From JBBRDU01 sp038203615 (GTDB taxonomy: Bacteria; Verrucomicrobiota; Verrucomicrobiia; Chthoniobacterales; UBA10450), in assembly GCA_038203615.1 (NCBI GenBank), contig JBBRDU010000008.1:4379-68378 (forward strand): 64,000 nucleotides of DNA, written 5' to 3'. Every line of letters starts with the position of its first letter. Position 1 is the stretch's first letter. A model generated the notes under the pieces. The model searched no databases. It saw only the letters and a list, made by a program, of their open reading frames with translations, and was not told where the DNA came from. This document shows positions 42,343-51,607 of this stretch, one piece after another. Both the position numbers and the translations under genes were made by a program.

Positions 42343-43118
42343 GCGCGCCACTGCTTGATCTGCAAAAATGCACAATTCGTTTCGGAGGGCTCACCGCTGT
42401 CTCCGAATTCAACCTGCAGGTCGGCCCCAATGACCTTGTCGGGTTGATCGGACCGAACGGCGCCGGCAAGACCACCGTCTTTAATATGATCACCGGAGTC
42501 TACCGACCAACGTCCGGATCGATCATTTTCAACAACGCCTCCAGCGTCGGGCTGAAGCCGAACGTCATCACCCGCCGGGGCATCGCCCGCACTTTCCAAA
42601 ACATCCGCCTCTTTCCGACGCTGACCGTCTTCGATAATGTCCGCGCCGGTTTCAATGCGCGGTTGCGTCATGGCCTGGCCCACGCGCTTTGGCGCATGGG
42701 CGCGTTTTATCGCGAGGAAGGCGAAGTCGAGCAGCAGGTGAAGGATCTTCTCGATATTTTCGATCTGGGAAAATTCCGGGACAGCCTTTGCGGCAGTCTT
42801 TCCTACGGGGATCAGCGCCGGCTGGAGATTGTGCGCGCACTCGCCACCCGGCCCAAACTCCTTCTCCTCGACGAACCGGCCGCCGGAATGAATCCGCGCG
42901 AGAAGGAGAAACTCATGGAGTTGATCCAGTTCGTGAAGCAAAAGTTTCAAATCGCAGTCCTGCTGGTCGAGCACGACATGAAAGTGGTGATGGGAATCTG
43001 CCAGCAGATCGCGGTCCTCGATTACGGGGTGAAGATCGCGCAGGGAACTCCGGTGGAGGTCCAAAAAAATCCCAAAGTGATCGAAGCCTACCTCGGCGAG
43101 GAGCCGAAGAAGGAGTGA
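42339..43118 (+). CDS. livG: Branched-chain amino-acid ABC ATPase LivG
   Basis: One of the two ATPases energising the importer, 259 residues. Walker A GPNGAGKTT is near residue 40, the signature LSYGDQRRLEI near 152 (LSYGxQ is typical of LivG), Walker B LLLLDEPAAGM near 172, and the switch histidine is in LVEHDMKVV. The LivG-specific RTFQNIRLFPTLTV segment is present. ATG 42339 overlaps the livM stop. Confidence 0.95.
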   Translation: MSAPLLDLQKCTIRFGGLTAVSEFNLQVGPNDLVGLIGPNGAGKTTVFNMITGVYRPTSGSIIFNNASSVGLKPNVITRRGIARTFQNIRLFPTLTVFDNVRAGFNARLRHGLAHALWRMGAFYREEGEVEQQVKDLLDIFDLGKFRDSLCGSLSYGDQRRLEIVRALATRPKLLLLDEPAAGMNPREKEKLMELIQFVKQKFQIAVLLVEHDMKVVMGICQQIAVLDYGVKIAQGTPVEVQKNPKVIEAYLGEEPKKE

Positions 43119-43221
43119 TCAGAACCCTTAAGTATTTTACTCCTCCCTTGAAAGCTCCAAAAGCCAACATCCGAGCACCACGGAAACTTCCATCATCCAA
43201 ATTGCAAGACCCCAGACCATT

Positions 43222-43278
43222 CTTGGAGTTTGAATTTTGGAGGTTTTTTGGACCTTGGAGCTTGGAATTTGGAATTTC
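43222..43278. repeat. TTGGA-rich degenerate repeat between livG and livF
   Basis: At least five TTGGA units occur in 57 AT-rich bases (for example CCTTGGAGCTTGGAATTTGG). Complementary pieces lie just upstream (TCCAAATTGCAAG near 43196), so the 168-base livG-livF gap can fold. Its composition differs sharply from the genes on either side. Confidence 0.6.
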
Positions 43279-43286
43279 CTCTCATC

Positions 43287-43997
43287 ATGCTCGAAATTAA
43301 GGATCTCGCAGTCAATTACGGGACGATCACCGCTCTGCACGGCATCTCCCTCAGTGTCGCAACGGGCGACATCGTCACGCTGATCGGTGCGAATGGCGCC
43401 GGAAAATCGACCACCCTGCGGACCATTTCCGGTCTTCTCAAAGCGCAAAAAGGCCAGATCCTGCACGAAGGGACCGATATCACGAATCAGCCGCCCCACC
43501 GGATTGTAGCGCGCGGCATTTGCCAGGTGCCGGAAGGACGCATGATTTTCGCCAACCTCACCGTGCGCGAAAACCTCCTCATGGGCGCGTACCTGCGCAA
43601 GGATCGCTCAAAGTTTGGATCTGACTTCGATTTTATTTTTGGAATTTTTCCACGCCTGCAAGAGCGGCTCCGCCAGGTGGCCGGCACCTTGTCCGGGGGC
43701 GAACAGCAAATGCTGGCCATCGGCCGCGCGCTCATGAGCAAACCGCGCTGCCTCATGCTGGACGAGCCTTCACTCGGCATCGCGCCCATCCTCGTGAAAA
43801 CGATTTTTCAGAAGATCGTCGAGATCAACAAATCGTTAGGCATCACCATTTTGCTCGTCGAACAAAACGCCAATCTCGCCCTCGAAGTTTCGCACTATGG
43901 CTACGTCCTCGAGACCGGACGCATTCTGTTGCACGACAAGTCCCCCGCGCTACGCGCCAATGAAAAGGTCAAGACCGCCTACCTAGGCGGGGGATGA
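43287..43997 (+). CDS. livF: Branched-chain amino-acid ABC ATPase LivF
   Basis: This second ATPase of the importer has 236 residues. Walker A GANGAGKSTT is near 37, the signature LSGGEQQMLAIGRALM near 137, Walker B CLMLDEPSLGIAP near 155, and LLVEQNANLAL gives the LivF-type glutamine-asparagine switch region. ATG 43287 is chosen because the 19 codons before it come from the TTGGA-rich repeat. The gene ends in a 15-base convergent overlap with the DUF4912 gene. Confidence 0.95.
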   Translation: MLEIKDLAVNYGTITALHGISLSVATGDIVTLIGANGAGKSTTLRTISGLLKAQKGQILHEGTDITNQPPHRIVARGICQVPEGRMIFANLTVRENLLMGAYLRKDRSKFGSDFDFIFGIFPRLQERLRQVAGTLSGGEQQMLAIGRALMSKPRCLMLDEPSLGIAPILVKTIFQKIVEINKSLGITILLVEQNANLALEVSHYGYVLETGRILLHDKSPALRANEKVKTAYLGGG

Positions 43998-44765
43998 CCC
44001 CCAGCTGCTCCCGCCAAAAGCGTGGCTTGGGCTGGAGGCGCCAAACCCAAGGACCGCCTCGGTTTTCTGGCGCAATCCGGCGGCGTCTTTTTGGAAAGGT
44101 GCGCGCGCCGTATCCAGATCCGCCACCGACAGGTCCAGCGCGCGAAACACTTCCCACTCTTCCGGAGTCAAGAGGTCGCGCTCCGTCGAGGTGACGGCGC
44201 GCCCCTGCAGCCGCGCCAGGATCGCGCTCAGGGCGTTGCCGTTGGACGCGCGAAACAAATCGATCAACCGTTGAAAACTCAGGTGAAATGGAATGGTCGC
44301 CAGATCGAGGGCCATGTCTTCCGATGCGCTTTCCGGCGGCATGGTCACTTCATCCGACGTGGCCACGGCGGACCAACCCCCGGCGACATCGTAATAACCC
44401 AGCTCCGTTTGATAATGACCGCCCGGTTGCGCCACGCCCGCGTAGTGACTTCCCATCATCGGCTCCACGATCGCTTCCGATTCGTCCGTGCCGTCGCCTT
44501 TTCGCACCCGCAAATAAACCTGCCGACCGAGCGGTTCACCTTTCGAAAAAATATCGGACCAATCCACATTCCAGTAGGTGAAAATGGTGTGCGGGTCGCG
44601 CGGAATGGCAAAAAGCAAAGGGGGACCGTAAACGCGCGGGAGCTCGTCGAATTGCGAAGCCGCGCCAAAATCGGACGAGCGCCGGCGCACCACCAGTCCT
44701 TCCGAGATGCGAAAGCCGGAGGCCGTGGAGCTTTCTTTTTCACCCGGTTTATCTTGCGTGGCCAT
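43983..44765 (-). CDS. DUF4912 domain protein
   Basis: The 260-residue soluble protein carries a DUF4912 domain (about 45-140): LPRVYGPPLLFAIPRDPHTI, then TYWNVDW and QVYLRVRKGDGTDES, with GGHYQTELGYYD. DUF4912 has a glycan-binding-like beta fold and no established role. The tail is helical and ends in a glycine/serine-rich stretch. No signal peptide is seen. It overlaps the end of livF on the opposite strand. Confidence 0.78.
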   Translation of the reverse strand: MATQDKPGEKESSTASGFRISEGLVVRRRSSDFGAASQFDELPRVYGPPLLFAIPRDPHTIFTYWNVDWSDIFSKGEPLGRQVYLRVRKGDGTDESEAIVEPMMGSHYAGVAQPGGHYQTELGYYDVAGGWSAVATSDEVTMPPESASEDMALDLATIPFHLSFQRLIDLFRASNGNALSAILARLQGRAVTSTERDLLTPEEWEVFRALDLSVADLDTARAPFQKDAAGLRQKTEAVLGFGASSPSHAFGGSSWGSSPA

Positions 44766-44873
44766 GGCGATTTGCGCCTACAAGTTCGCCAAAATCGCCA
44801 AAACGCAACTTCATTCTCCCGTCGGCCAACGGCCCAGAATATTTCGCAGGCCGAGGTCTATCCATCTTGCTTC

Positions 44874-45791
44874 ATGGACAACTGGGCACAGGTTACGGAC
44901 CCGCGCGTGAAGACTGCTGTCATCTTAAATCCAAAGGCCGGCTCCGTCACCGACCTCTCGCCGATCTTGAAACAGATTGAGCGTCTCAAGCCAGCTATCT
45001 GCTCCATCACGCGAAAGCGGGGAGCCGCCCAACGGTTCGCGGCCGAAGCCGTCCGAAAAGGCTGCAATTATATTATCGCCGCGGGTGGGGACGGGACGCT
45101 CAATGAAGTGATCAACGGGATCGCGCGCCACGCCAGCAAGGTGCGCCTCGGGCTTCTTCCGCTCGGCACCGGGAACGACTTTGCCCGCTGTCTAAATTTG
45201 CCGACAACCCTGGAGCAAAGCATCGACATCCTGCGCGCCGGGAAGACCAGGCAGATCGACCTGGTGCGCGTGAAAAGCGATCGGTCGCGCTACTTTGTCA
45301 ACGTCTCGGCCAGCGGTTTCAGCGGCTTGGTCGACGAAAAATTGACACCCAAAATCAAAAAGGCATGGGGACCGCTCGCTTATGTGCGAAGCGCGGCGGC
45401 GGCTCTTCCGGAGCTGCGTGCCTATCGCACTTCGATTCGGTTCGGGCCGCGTGAAACGTCCACGCTGGATCTATATAACGTGATCATCGCGAACGGCCGC
45501 TACGTGGCCGGCGGATTGCCCATCGCGCCCGAAGCAGACCCGAGTGACGGATTGCTCGACGTCATTTTGATTCCGCAACGGCCTGCTCCAGAAATCGCGC
45601 TCCTGGCCGCGCGCATCCTGCTGGGCAGACATCTCGGGAGCGACTCGATCATCTTCCGGCGCGTGCCAAAGATTTCCATCCGATCGCGCCCCGGGATGTG
45701 GTTCAATGTGGACGGCGAGTTGGTGGGAAACGAACCGGCTACATTTGAGGTGATGCCGCGCGCGTTGCAATTTGTGGTGGAAAAAAAATGA
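44874..45791 (+). CDS. Diacylglycerol kinase-like lipid kinase
   Basis: A 305-residue protein with the DAGK catalytic domain: ILNPKAGSVTD near residue 18, the nucleotide loop IAAGGDGTLNEVINGIA near 65, and LLPLGTGNDFAR near 95. The C-terminal beta domain has NVIIANGRYVAGGLPIAPEA and ends with WFNVDGELVGNEPATFEV. The family (YegS/DgkB) phosphorylates diacylglycerol or related lipids at the membrane. An open frame extends far upstream antisense to the DUF4912 gene; ATG 44874 is chosen. Its stop overlaps the next gene as ATGA. Confidence 0.9.
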   Translation: MDNWAQVTDPRVKTAVILNPKAGSVTDLSPILKQIERLKPAICSITRKRGAAQRFAAEAVRKGCNYIIAAGGDGTLNEVINGIARHASKVRLGLLPLGTGNDFARCLNLPTTLEQSIDILRAGKTRQIDLVRVKSDRSRYFVNVSASGFSGLVDEKLTPKIKKAWGPLAYVRSAAAALPELRAYRTSIRFGPRETSTLDLYNVIIANGRYVAGGLPIAPEADPSDGLLDVILIPQRPAPEIALLAARILLGRHLGSDSIIFRRVPKISIRSRPGMWFNVDGELVGNEPATFEVMPRALQFVVEKK

Positions 45792-46273
45792 CCCGAAAGA
45801 TAATCGAGGTGGAGACGCTGGCGGCCCGCGCCGCGGAATTGCGCGCAGCCGGCCGGAAGCTCGTCTTCACCAATGGCTGTTTCGACCTGCTGCACGTGGG
45901 ACACGTTCGCTATCTCGCAGCCGCCCGCGCTTTGGGGGACGCGCTGGTTGTCGGAGTGAATGGCGATGAATCGGTGCGCGTGTTGAAAGGCGCCAACCGA
46001 CCCATCAACCGGGAGCGCGATCGCGCCGAAGTGTTGGCCGCGTTGGAGTCCGTGGATTTCGTGACGATTTTTTCTGAAGTGCGCGCGACCCGCGTTCTTT
46101 CGATGCTTCGCCCAGCCGTTTATGTGAAAGGCGGCGACTACACGCCGGAGACATTGCAGGCAGACGAGCGCGCCGTGCTGGACGAAATCGGCGCCGAGAT
46201 TTGCATCCTTCCTTTCGAGCAGGGCTATTCCACGTCGCGCATCATCCAGCAGCTCGGCCCGCCGCCTCCATGA
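45788..46273 (+). CDS. rfaE2: Heptose 1-phosphate adenylyltransferase
   Basis: This 161-residue nucleotidyltransferase makes ADP-heptose for LPS core. It corresponds to the second domain of HldE/RfaE: LVFTNGCFDLLHVGHVRYL with the HxGH site, DALVVGVNGDESVRVLKG, and the late GYSTSRIIQ (the ISTS-R loop). The kinase domain is not fused, so a separate rfaE1 must exist elsewhere. Its presence indicates an outer membrane with heptose-containing LPS. It overlaps both neighbours by four bases. Confidence 0.9.
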   Translation: MTRKIIEVETLAARAAELRAAGRKLVFTNGCFDLLHVGHVRYLAAARALGDALVVGVNGDESVRVLKGANRPINRERDRAEVLAALESVDFVTIFSEVRATRVLSMLRPAVYVKGGDYTPETLQADERAVLDEIGAEICILPFEQGYSTSRIIQQLGPPPP

Positions 46274-46845
46274 GTCGGCTGGCTATCGGGATCCTCGGCT
46301 CGGGACGAGGAACAAACTGCCGTGCCATCCTGGAGCGAATCCGCTCCGGTTCGCTCGCGGCCGACGCGCGCGTCGTCATCTCCGACGTGATCGATGCCCC
46401 CATCCTCGATATTGCCCGCGAATTCTCCGTGCCGAACGCTTTCTTGCCGCCGGGTCATTTTAAGACGCGACTGGAGCCGAACGTGGAAGCGGAGCTGGTC
46501 CAGATGTTGCGCGAGGCCGGCGTCGAGCTGGTCGTGCTGGCCGGTTTCATGCGGGTCCTGAAGGCGCCCATGCTACAGGCTTTTCCGGGCATGATTATCA
46601 ATATTCATCCGTCCCTCCTGCCCTTGTTTCCCGGTTTGATGGCGTGGAAGCAGGCTCTCGATGCCGGAGCCAGGGTGACCGGGTGCACCGTCCACCACGT
46701 GGATGGCCAAATCGATCACGGCGAAATTCTCGCCCGGCGCGAGGTTCCTATTTTGCCTAACGACACGTCGGAGACGCTGCACGAACGCATCCAGGTGGAA
46801 GAGCGAAAACTCTATCCCGACGTGATCGCCCGCTTCTGCCCGTAA
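46270..46845 (+). CDS. purN: Phosphoribosylglycinamide formyltransferase
   Basis: PurN adds the first formyl group in purine synthesis from formyl-tetrahydrofolate. The 191 residues begin AIGILGSGRGTNCRAIL, carry LAGFMRVLKAPML, the catalytic NIHPSLLPLFPG, and VHHVDGQIDHGEIL with the catalytic aspartate. ATG 46270 overlaps the rfaE2 stop. The gene ends exactly where the convergent gpsA gene ends (46845/46846). Confidence 0.93.
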   Translation: MSRLAIGILGSGRGTNCRAILERIRSGSLAADARVVISDVIDAPILDIAREFSVPNAFLPPGHFKTRLEPNVEAELVQMLREAGVELVVLAGFMRVLKAPMLQAFPGMIINIHPSLLPLFPGLMAWKQALDAGARVTGCTVHHVDGQIDHGEILARREVPILPNDTSETLHERIQVEERKLYPDVIARFCP

Positions 46846-47856
46846 TCAGATTTGCTCGGCTTTCTGATCGCGCTGCAACAGCTCCTTTAGGCCCTGCACG
46901 GGCGCTTTCCCCTCGTAAAGCACGGCGTGCACCTGGTCGATAATCGGCGTCTCCACCCCTAATTTACGGGCACAGGCATAGGCGCTCTTGGTCGTCGGAA
47001 CCCCTTCCGCCACCGTCTTGGTGGACTCCGTGATCTGCGCGAGGGATTCGCCGCGACCGAGCCGTTCCCCTACTTTGCGGTTCCGGCTGTGCGGACTGAA
47101 ACAAGTCGCGATCAGGTCGCCCGCGCCGCTCAATCCGTAAAACGTGCTGGGGCTGCCGCCCATGGCCATGCCGAGGCGCAGCAGTTCTGCCAGGGAACGG
47201 GTCACCAAGGCGGCTTTGGAATTGTCCCCCAGGCCCAAGCCGTCACTGACTCCGGCGGGCAGGGCGAAGACATTCTTTAAAGCGCCGCCCAATTCAATGC
47301 CGATGACTTCGTCACTGCTGTAAATCCGGAAACGCGAGCTGCCGAGGTAAGCTTGGAGATGGGAGGCCACATCCATGTCGCGACACCCCAGGACCGTGGC
47401 GGTCGGCAGTTGCCGGGCCACTTCCACGGCCAGGTTCGGTCCCGACAACACGGCGGCCGTGTGGCCGGGCAACCGGTCGGCCAGGATCTCGCTCATGCGC
47501 AGGCCCGTGCCATGTTCGATTCCTTTGCTACAGCTCAGCAGGACGGCGGTTCTGTTTGTCACGATGGTCGAAAACTTTTCAGCGATGGCGCGGAAAGCCG
47601 TGGAGGGAACGACGAAGACCACCAGCCCAGCCGCTGCACACTCCGCTATCTCACTCGTTAGGCGAACATTGCCGGGCAGCTGGAATCCAGGAAGATATTC
47701 GCGATTTTCGCGCGTTTCCTTCAGTTGCTCAATCCGCTCGGCCGAGTGACCCCAAAGCAGGATGTCACGGCCGTCTTTGGCCCAGAGCGCGGCCAGCGCA
47801 GTGCCCCAGCCACCGGCCCCAAGGATGGCGGTGGTCTCAATCTTCACGGCGCTCAA
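46846..47856 (-). CDS. gpsA: NAD(P)-dependent glycerol-3-phosphate dehydrogenase
   Basis: The enzyme makes sn-glycerol-3-phosphate for phospholipids. The 336 residues show AILGAGGWGTALAALWA, the VVFVVPSTAFRAI strand, SGPNLAVEVARQLPTA, the catalytic GGALKNVFALPAGVSDGL lysine, and AGDLIATCFSPHSRNRKVGE. The start is uncertain: TTG 47856, or GTG 47847 giving MKIETTAILGAG; both overlap the end of plsY. Coupling with plsY makes sense, because PlsY acylates the product. Confidence 0.93.
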   Translation of the reverse strand: MSAVKIETTAILGAGGWGTALAALWAKDGRDILLWGHSAERIEQLKETRENREYLPGFQLPGNVRLTSEIAECAAAGLVVFVVPSTAFRAIAEKFSTIVTNRTAVLLSCSKGIEHGTGLRMSEILADRLPGHTAAVLSGPNLAVEVARQLPTATVLGCRDMDVASHLQAYLGSSRFRIYSSDEVIGIELGGALKNVFALPAGVSDGLGLGDNSKAALVTRSLAELLRLGMAMGGSPSTFYGLSGAGDLIATCFSPHSRNRKVGERLGRGESLAQITESTKTVAEGVPTTKSAYACARKLGVETPIIDQVHAVLYEGKAPVQGLKELLQRDQKAEQI

Positions 47857-48466
47857 AACGTTGTTCAGTTCCGTGCATCAGTCGGGAAAGGTTTGATCGA
47901 TGCCGCAAAATCACGATCGCGGCCAGCGCAATCGAAACATAAAGAACGAGCGGCCGAGGCGTGCCGGTGAGGCGGGGAATGATAAAGGCCGCGAGGGGAA
48001 GGGAGAGGGCGGCCAGGACGGAGGCTAACGAGACGTAGCGAATAGTGTAGAAGGCAATCACCCAGACTAGCGTGACAACGACCGCGGCGGCCGGGATTAA
48101 CCCAAAGAGTAAGCCTGCCGAGGTGGCCACGCCTTTGCCCCCGCGAAAGCGGAGCCAAAGTGGAAAGGCGTTTCCGACGACGACAAAGACCCCAGCCACG
48201 ATCTGCGCCACATCTGGTTGGTAGGACTGGACGACGACAGGCGCGAGGTACGGGGCCAGAAGAATGGCGGACAATCCTTTGCCAAAATCCGCCAGGAAAA
48301 CTGCGTAGCCGTAACGCTTGCCCAACGTGCGAGTCACGTTGGTAGCGCCAATATTTCCGCTCCCCAGGGTTCGGATGTCCACACCGGCAAGGCGACCGGC
48401 CAGGTAGCCGGAGGGAATGGTTCCGATCAGGTAACTAACGAAGGCGATGGTCAAAAATCCCGTCAT
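47837..48466 (-). CDS. plsY: Glycerol-3-phosphate acyltransferase PlsY
   Basis: A 209-residue membrane enzyme with about five to six helices that transfers acyl groups from acyl-phosphate to glycerol-3-phosphate. Three conserved cytoplasmic loops are visible: YLIGTIPSGYLAGRL, LGSGNIGATNVTRTLGKR and FRGGKGVATSAGLLFG. It starts three bases after the mnmG stop and overlaps gpsA by 20 bases, so a cdd-mnmG-plsY-gpsA transcript is likely. Confidence 0.95.
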   Translation of the reverse strand: MTGFLTIAFVSYLIGTIPSGYLAGRLAGVDIRTLGSGNIGATNVTRTLGKRYGYAVFLADFGKGLSAILLAPYLAPVVVQSYQPDVAQIVAGVFVVVGNAFPLWLRFRGGKGVATSAGLLFGLIPAAAVVVTLVWVIAFYTIRYVSLASVLAALSLPLAAFIIPRLTGTPRPLVLYVSIALAAIVILRHRSNLSRLMHGTEQRFERRED

Positions 48467-48469
48467 ATT

Positions 48470-50368
48470 CTACGAGCATACGCCTGATGTAACTGTTTTA
48501 TTGTTAGATATTAATGTATTTCTACGGAGCCATATATGGATAATGGAGACGTCGGCCGGCGTGATCCCGGCGATCCGAGCGGCTTGACCAAGTGTAGCCG
48601 GTTTGACGGAAGCGAGCTTCTGGCGTGTTTCCGCACGCAAGCCGGCGATCTGGGAAAAATCGAACCCCGCCGGAATCTGGTCGTCACCTCGGCGTGCGAC
48701 CGAGCGGTTATGCTCGCTCTGGCGAGCCGCGTAACCTTCATACTTAAAATCCGTCTCCACCAATTCCCAAATCTGAGCGTCGGCCAGTGATTGGAGTTCA
48801 TCAGGCAAACTGTGCAACAAAAAATCCGGACGTTTGATCAACTGCGCCACAGCCACTCCGCCAATCCTGGTCGCGAGCGCGGCGGCGCGCACGGTTTGCA
48901 GGAGAGACAGCTTTTGCTGGAAACCCTGCCAGCGCGCGGGGGAGGCGAGGCCCAATTCGAACGCCTTGGGGGTGAGGCGCTGATCGGCAGTATCCTGACG
49001 GAGGGTGAGCCGATCCTCGGCGCGGCTGGTAAACATCCGGTATGGCTCTTCTGTGCCGCGGGTGACAAGATCATCGATCAGGACTCCGATATACCCTTCG
49101 CTCCGATTGATCATAAGAGGCTGTCTCTTGAGCAGGCGCAAAGCGGCGTTTGCCCCAGCTACAAGGCCCTGGGCGGCAGCTTCCTCGTACCCTGACGTCC
49201 CATTGACCTGGCCGGCGAAAAAGAGGCCGCCGACACGTTTCGTCTCCAGGGTGTGGTAGAGTTGAGTAGGCGGGAAATAGTCGTACTCAACGGCATACCC
49301 AGGCCGCAGAATCTCCGCGCCTTCCAAGGCTGGGATGGAACGCACGAACTGAAGCTGCACGTCCAATGGAAGACTGGTTGAGATGCCATTGACATAGAAC
49401 TCCTCGGTATGCCTGCCCTCCGGTTCGAGGAACAATTGGTGGGCTGTTCGGTCGGCAAACTTCACCACCTTATCCTCAATGGATGGGCAATAGCGCGGAC
49501 CGGTGCCCTGGATATTCCCCGCATAGAGAGGGGACCGGTGGAGGTTGGCACGGATGATTTCGTGCGTCTGGGAGGTCGTGTGGGTGATCCAGCATGGGAT
49601 TTGTTCCACGTGGAACGTTCCGTCCGTGTCGTCGTTCAGGGTAAATATATCGTCCCGCGACCTCTCCAAGGCGCCTTTCACGAAGGAAAAACGGGGCGGA
49701 GGCTCTTCGCCCAGCTGAATCTCACAGCGGGAAAAATCGATCGACCGCCGATTAATCCGACAAGGCGTCCCTGTCTTGAAGCGACCAACCTCGAAACCTA
49801 GTCCCCTTAGGTTGTCGCTGAGCGATGAATGGGTGTCCCCCATTCGGCCGCCGGCCCGTTGGGTTTCCCCCACGTGCAACAGCCCTCGAAGAAAAGTTCC
49901 GGACGTAACCACGACCGCACCTGCCCGGATCCTGGCTCCCATATCCGTAATAACGGCGTGGACCACATCGCTCTCCACCACCACTTCGGAGACGGTCGCC
50001 TGCTGAATATCGAGATTCTCGGTCCGCTCTAACAGCGCTTTCATTCGAAACTGGTAGGCTTTCTTGTCGCATTGCGCCCGCGGCGCGCGCACCGACGGAC
50101 CCTTGGTCCGGTTCAGCATCCGAAATTGGATCCCGGTCGCATCGGCGTTCAGCCCCATGGCGCCCCCCAACGCATCGATCTCGCGAACCATGTGTCCCTT
50201 GGCCAGCCCGCCGATGGCGGGGTTACAGGACATCTGACCGATCGTGTCCAGGTTCTGTGTCAGCATCAAGGTCCGGCAACCGACCCGCGCCGAGGCCAGC
50301 GCCGCCTCAATCCCGGCATGACCGCTTCCGACCACGATCACGTCATATTCTGTCGGCCAATCAAACAT
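48470..50368 (-). CDS. mnmG: tRNA uridine-5-carboxymethylaminomethyl modification enzyme MnmG
   Basis: The FAD protein MnmG (GidA) modifies wobble uridines with MnmE. The 632 residues begin with the dinucleotide fold DVIVVGSGHAGIEAALASAR and include SCNPAIGGLAKGHMVREIDA, MLNRTKGPSVRAPRAQCDK and YTTSRAE-type MFTSRAEDRLTLRQDTA. Length is normal. ATG 50368 overlaps the end of cdd by eight bases; 16 upstream codons are ignored. mnmE is not in the window. Confidence 0.96.
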   Translation of the reverse strand: MFDWPTEYDVIVVGSGHAGIEAALASARVGCRTLMLTQNLDTIGQMSCNPAIGGLAKGHMVREIDALGGAMGLNADATGIQFRMLNRTKGPSVRAPRAQCDKKAYQFRMKALLERTENLDIQQATVSEVVVESDVVHAVITDMGARIRAGAVVVTSGTFLRGLLHVGETQRAGGRMGDTHSSLSDNLRGLGFEVGRFKTGTPCRINRRSIDFSRCEIQLGEEPPPRFSFVKGALERSRDDIFTLNDDTDGTFHVEQIPCWITHTTSQTHEIIRANLHRSPLYAGNIQGTGPRYCPSIEDKVVKFADRTAHQLFLEPEGRHTEEFYVNGISTSLPLDVQLQFVRSIPALEGAEILRPGYAVEYDYFPPTQLYHTLETKRVGGLFFAGQVNGTSGYEEAAAQGLVAGANAALRLLKRQPLMINRSEGYIGVLIDDLVTRGTEEPYRMFTSRAEDRLTLRQDTADQRLTPKAFELGLASPARWQGFQQKLSLLQTVRAAALATRIGGVAVAQLIKRPDFLLHSLPDELQSLADAQIWELVETDFKYEGYAARQSEHNRSVARRGDDQIPAGFDFSQIAGLRAETRQKLASVKPATLGQAARIAGITPADVSIIHIWLRRNTLISNNKTVTSGVCS

Positions 50369-50765
50369 CCTTCGTAGACTCCAATATCCCCTGGGCCGGA
50401 CGAGGCAGCAGCTCATCCAAGCGCACCGTCTCCTCTGCGCCGTTCACCGTCGCCATGATCACTTCCATGGCAGGATTAAATTCCGCCAAGACCTGCCGGC
50501 AAGCGCCGCACGGGACAATGGGCCGGTTCGAATCTGCCACCACCGCAATCGAAATAAAGTCACGCTCACCCTGCGCGATCGCCGCCGACACTGCACCCTG
50601 CTCCGCGCACATCGTAAGCCGGTATGAAATATTCTCCACATTGCACCCGGTAAAGACGCGGCCCGATTTGGTCAGAAGAGCGGCCCCAACCGCAAACTGG
50701 GAATAGGGGGAATGAGAATTCGTCCGCGCTTTGACCGCTTCATCAATTAACTCTTTATTATTCAT
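50361..50765 (-). CDS. cdd: Cytidine deaminase
   Basis: Cdd deaminates cytidine and deoxycytidine in pyrimidine salvage. The 134-residue tetrameric-type enzyme has YSQFAVGAALLTKSGRVFTGCNVEN, the zinc and proton-relay motif CAEQGAV near 55, and PCGACRQVL near 88, so all zinc ligands are cysteines, as in the small tetrameric class. An AT-rich upstream region holds a 13-base palindrome ATAACTGAGTTAT (50764-50776) over the start codon and possible -10 sequences. It is the first gene of the mnmG-plsY-gpsA group. Confidence 0.95.
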   Translation of the reverse strand: MNNKELIDEAVKARTNSHSPYSQFAVGAALLTKSGRVFTGCNVENISYRLTMCAEQGAVSAAIAQGERDFISIAVVADSNRPIVPCGACRQVLAEFNPAMEVIMATVNGAEETVRLDELLPRPAQGILESTKDV

Positions 50766-50798
50766 AACTGAGTTATTGTAAATACTTTAACGATATAA

Positions 50799-51581
50799 CT
50801 AAGTCGTGCTCACCGGCCGGGGTTCATCTCCGGCTGCCCCCGACATTTTGTGTGATCGCTCAATGGCCCGCAGCGCCATCCGGCTGACCATCACGAAAAG
50901 GAGAGCAGTCACCACGAACGCTCCGCCCCAGGTCCAATATTCCACAATGCGCGGGTGTGTCTTGCCCCGCGCCAAGTTCAATCCCAGTTGGCCTAACGTC
51001 CCCACATACACATATAAAAAGAGTCCGGGAGCGCGACCCACCGATGTCCAGAACATGAAAGTCCGGAACCGGATCCGCGTTAAACCATAAAAATAATTGA
51101 TCAGGCTGGTGGGAAACAGGGGATGCAATTGCGTCAGCACAATGATCTTCCAACCTTCGCGCTCCACCACCGGCTCGAGAGCTCGCAGCAGCCGGTTGCG
51201 GGAAAGCCAGCGACGAAACCAGTATTGGCCGACCCACCGACTCAAGGCAAAGGAGATGGCCGCGCCAATACTATTCCCGGCCAGCACAATGAAGAAGCCC
51301 CACCATAAACCAAAAAAGAATCCGCTACCCACGCACAGGATTCCTCCGGGCAGAAGCAAGACGTTACAGATGGCAAAGAGGAACGGGTAACAAACCCCGC
51401 TCCACGTTCCCCACCGCATGACGCGCTGCTGCGCCGCCGCGATCACCTCCATGAGGTTAAAGAAGTGCGAAAGAAACAGGAGCGCGGCAAAGATCGTGAC
51501 GACCGTCGTTAGCTGCAAATAGAACGCGCGCCGGGTATCCAACATCGCGAGGAGTTTCCGCGCTTCAGAGTCCGCGCGCAA
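50799..51581 (-). CDS. TVP38/TMEM64-family (VTT domain) membrane protein
   Basis: This 260-residue multi-helix inner-membrane protein belongs to the SNARE-associated/VTT family related to DedA. Typical pieces are LLLPGGILCVGSGFFFGLWWG, GAAISFALSRWVGQYW, and LTQLHPLFPTSLINYFYGLTRI with the conserved proline-rich re-entrant loop. Recent work links such proteins to lipid scrambling or transport. ATG 51545 (MLDTRRAF) is a possible shorter start. It lies between metF and cdd on the same strand. Confidence 0.87.
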   Translation of the reverse strand: MRADSEARKLLAMLDTRRAFYLQLTTVVTIFAALLFLSHFFNLMEVIAAAQQRVMRWGTWSGVCYPFLFAICNVLLLPGGILCVGSGFFFGLWWGFFIVLAGNSIGAAISFALSRWVGQYWFRRWLSRNRLLRALEPVVEREGWKIIVLTQLHPLFPTSLINYFYGLTRIRFRTFMFWTSVGRAPGLFLYVYVGTLGQLGLNLARGKTHPRIVEYWTWGGAFVVTALLFVMVSRMALRAIERSHKMSGAAGDEPRPVSTT

Positions 51582-51607
51582 ATCTCGCCCGAGAACGGTC
51601 CGCGCGA

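Noticed and set aside
44022..44873. 284-codon upstream extension of the diacylglycerol-kinase-like gene
   Set aside because: It is antisense to the DUF4912 gene and carries no domain; the kinase fold begins at ATG 44874.
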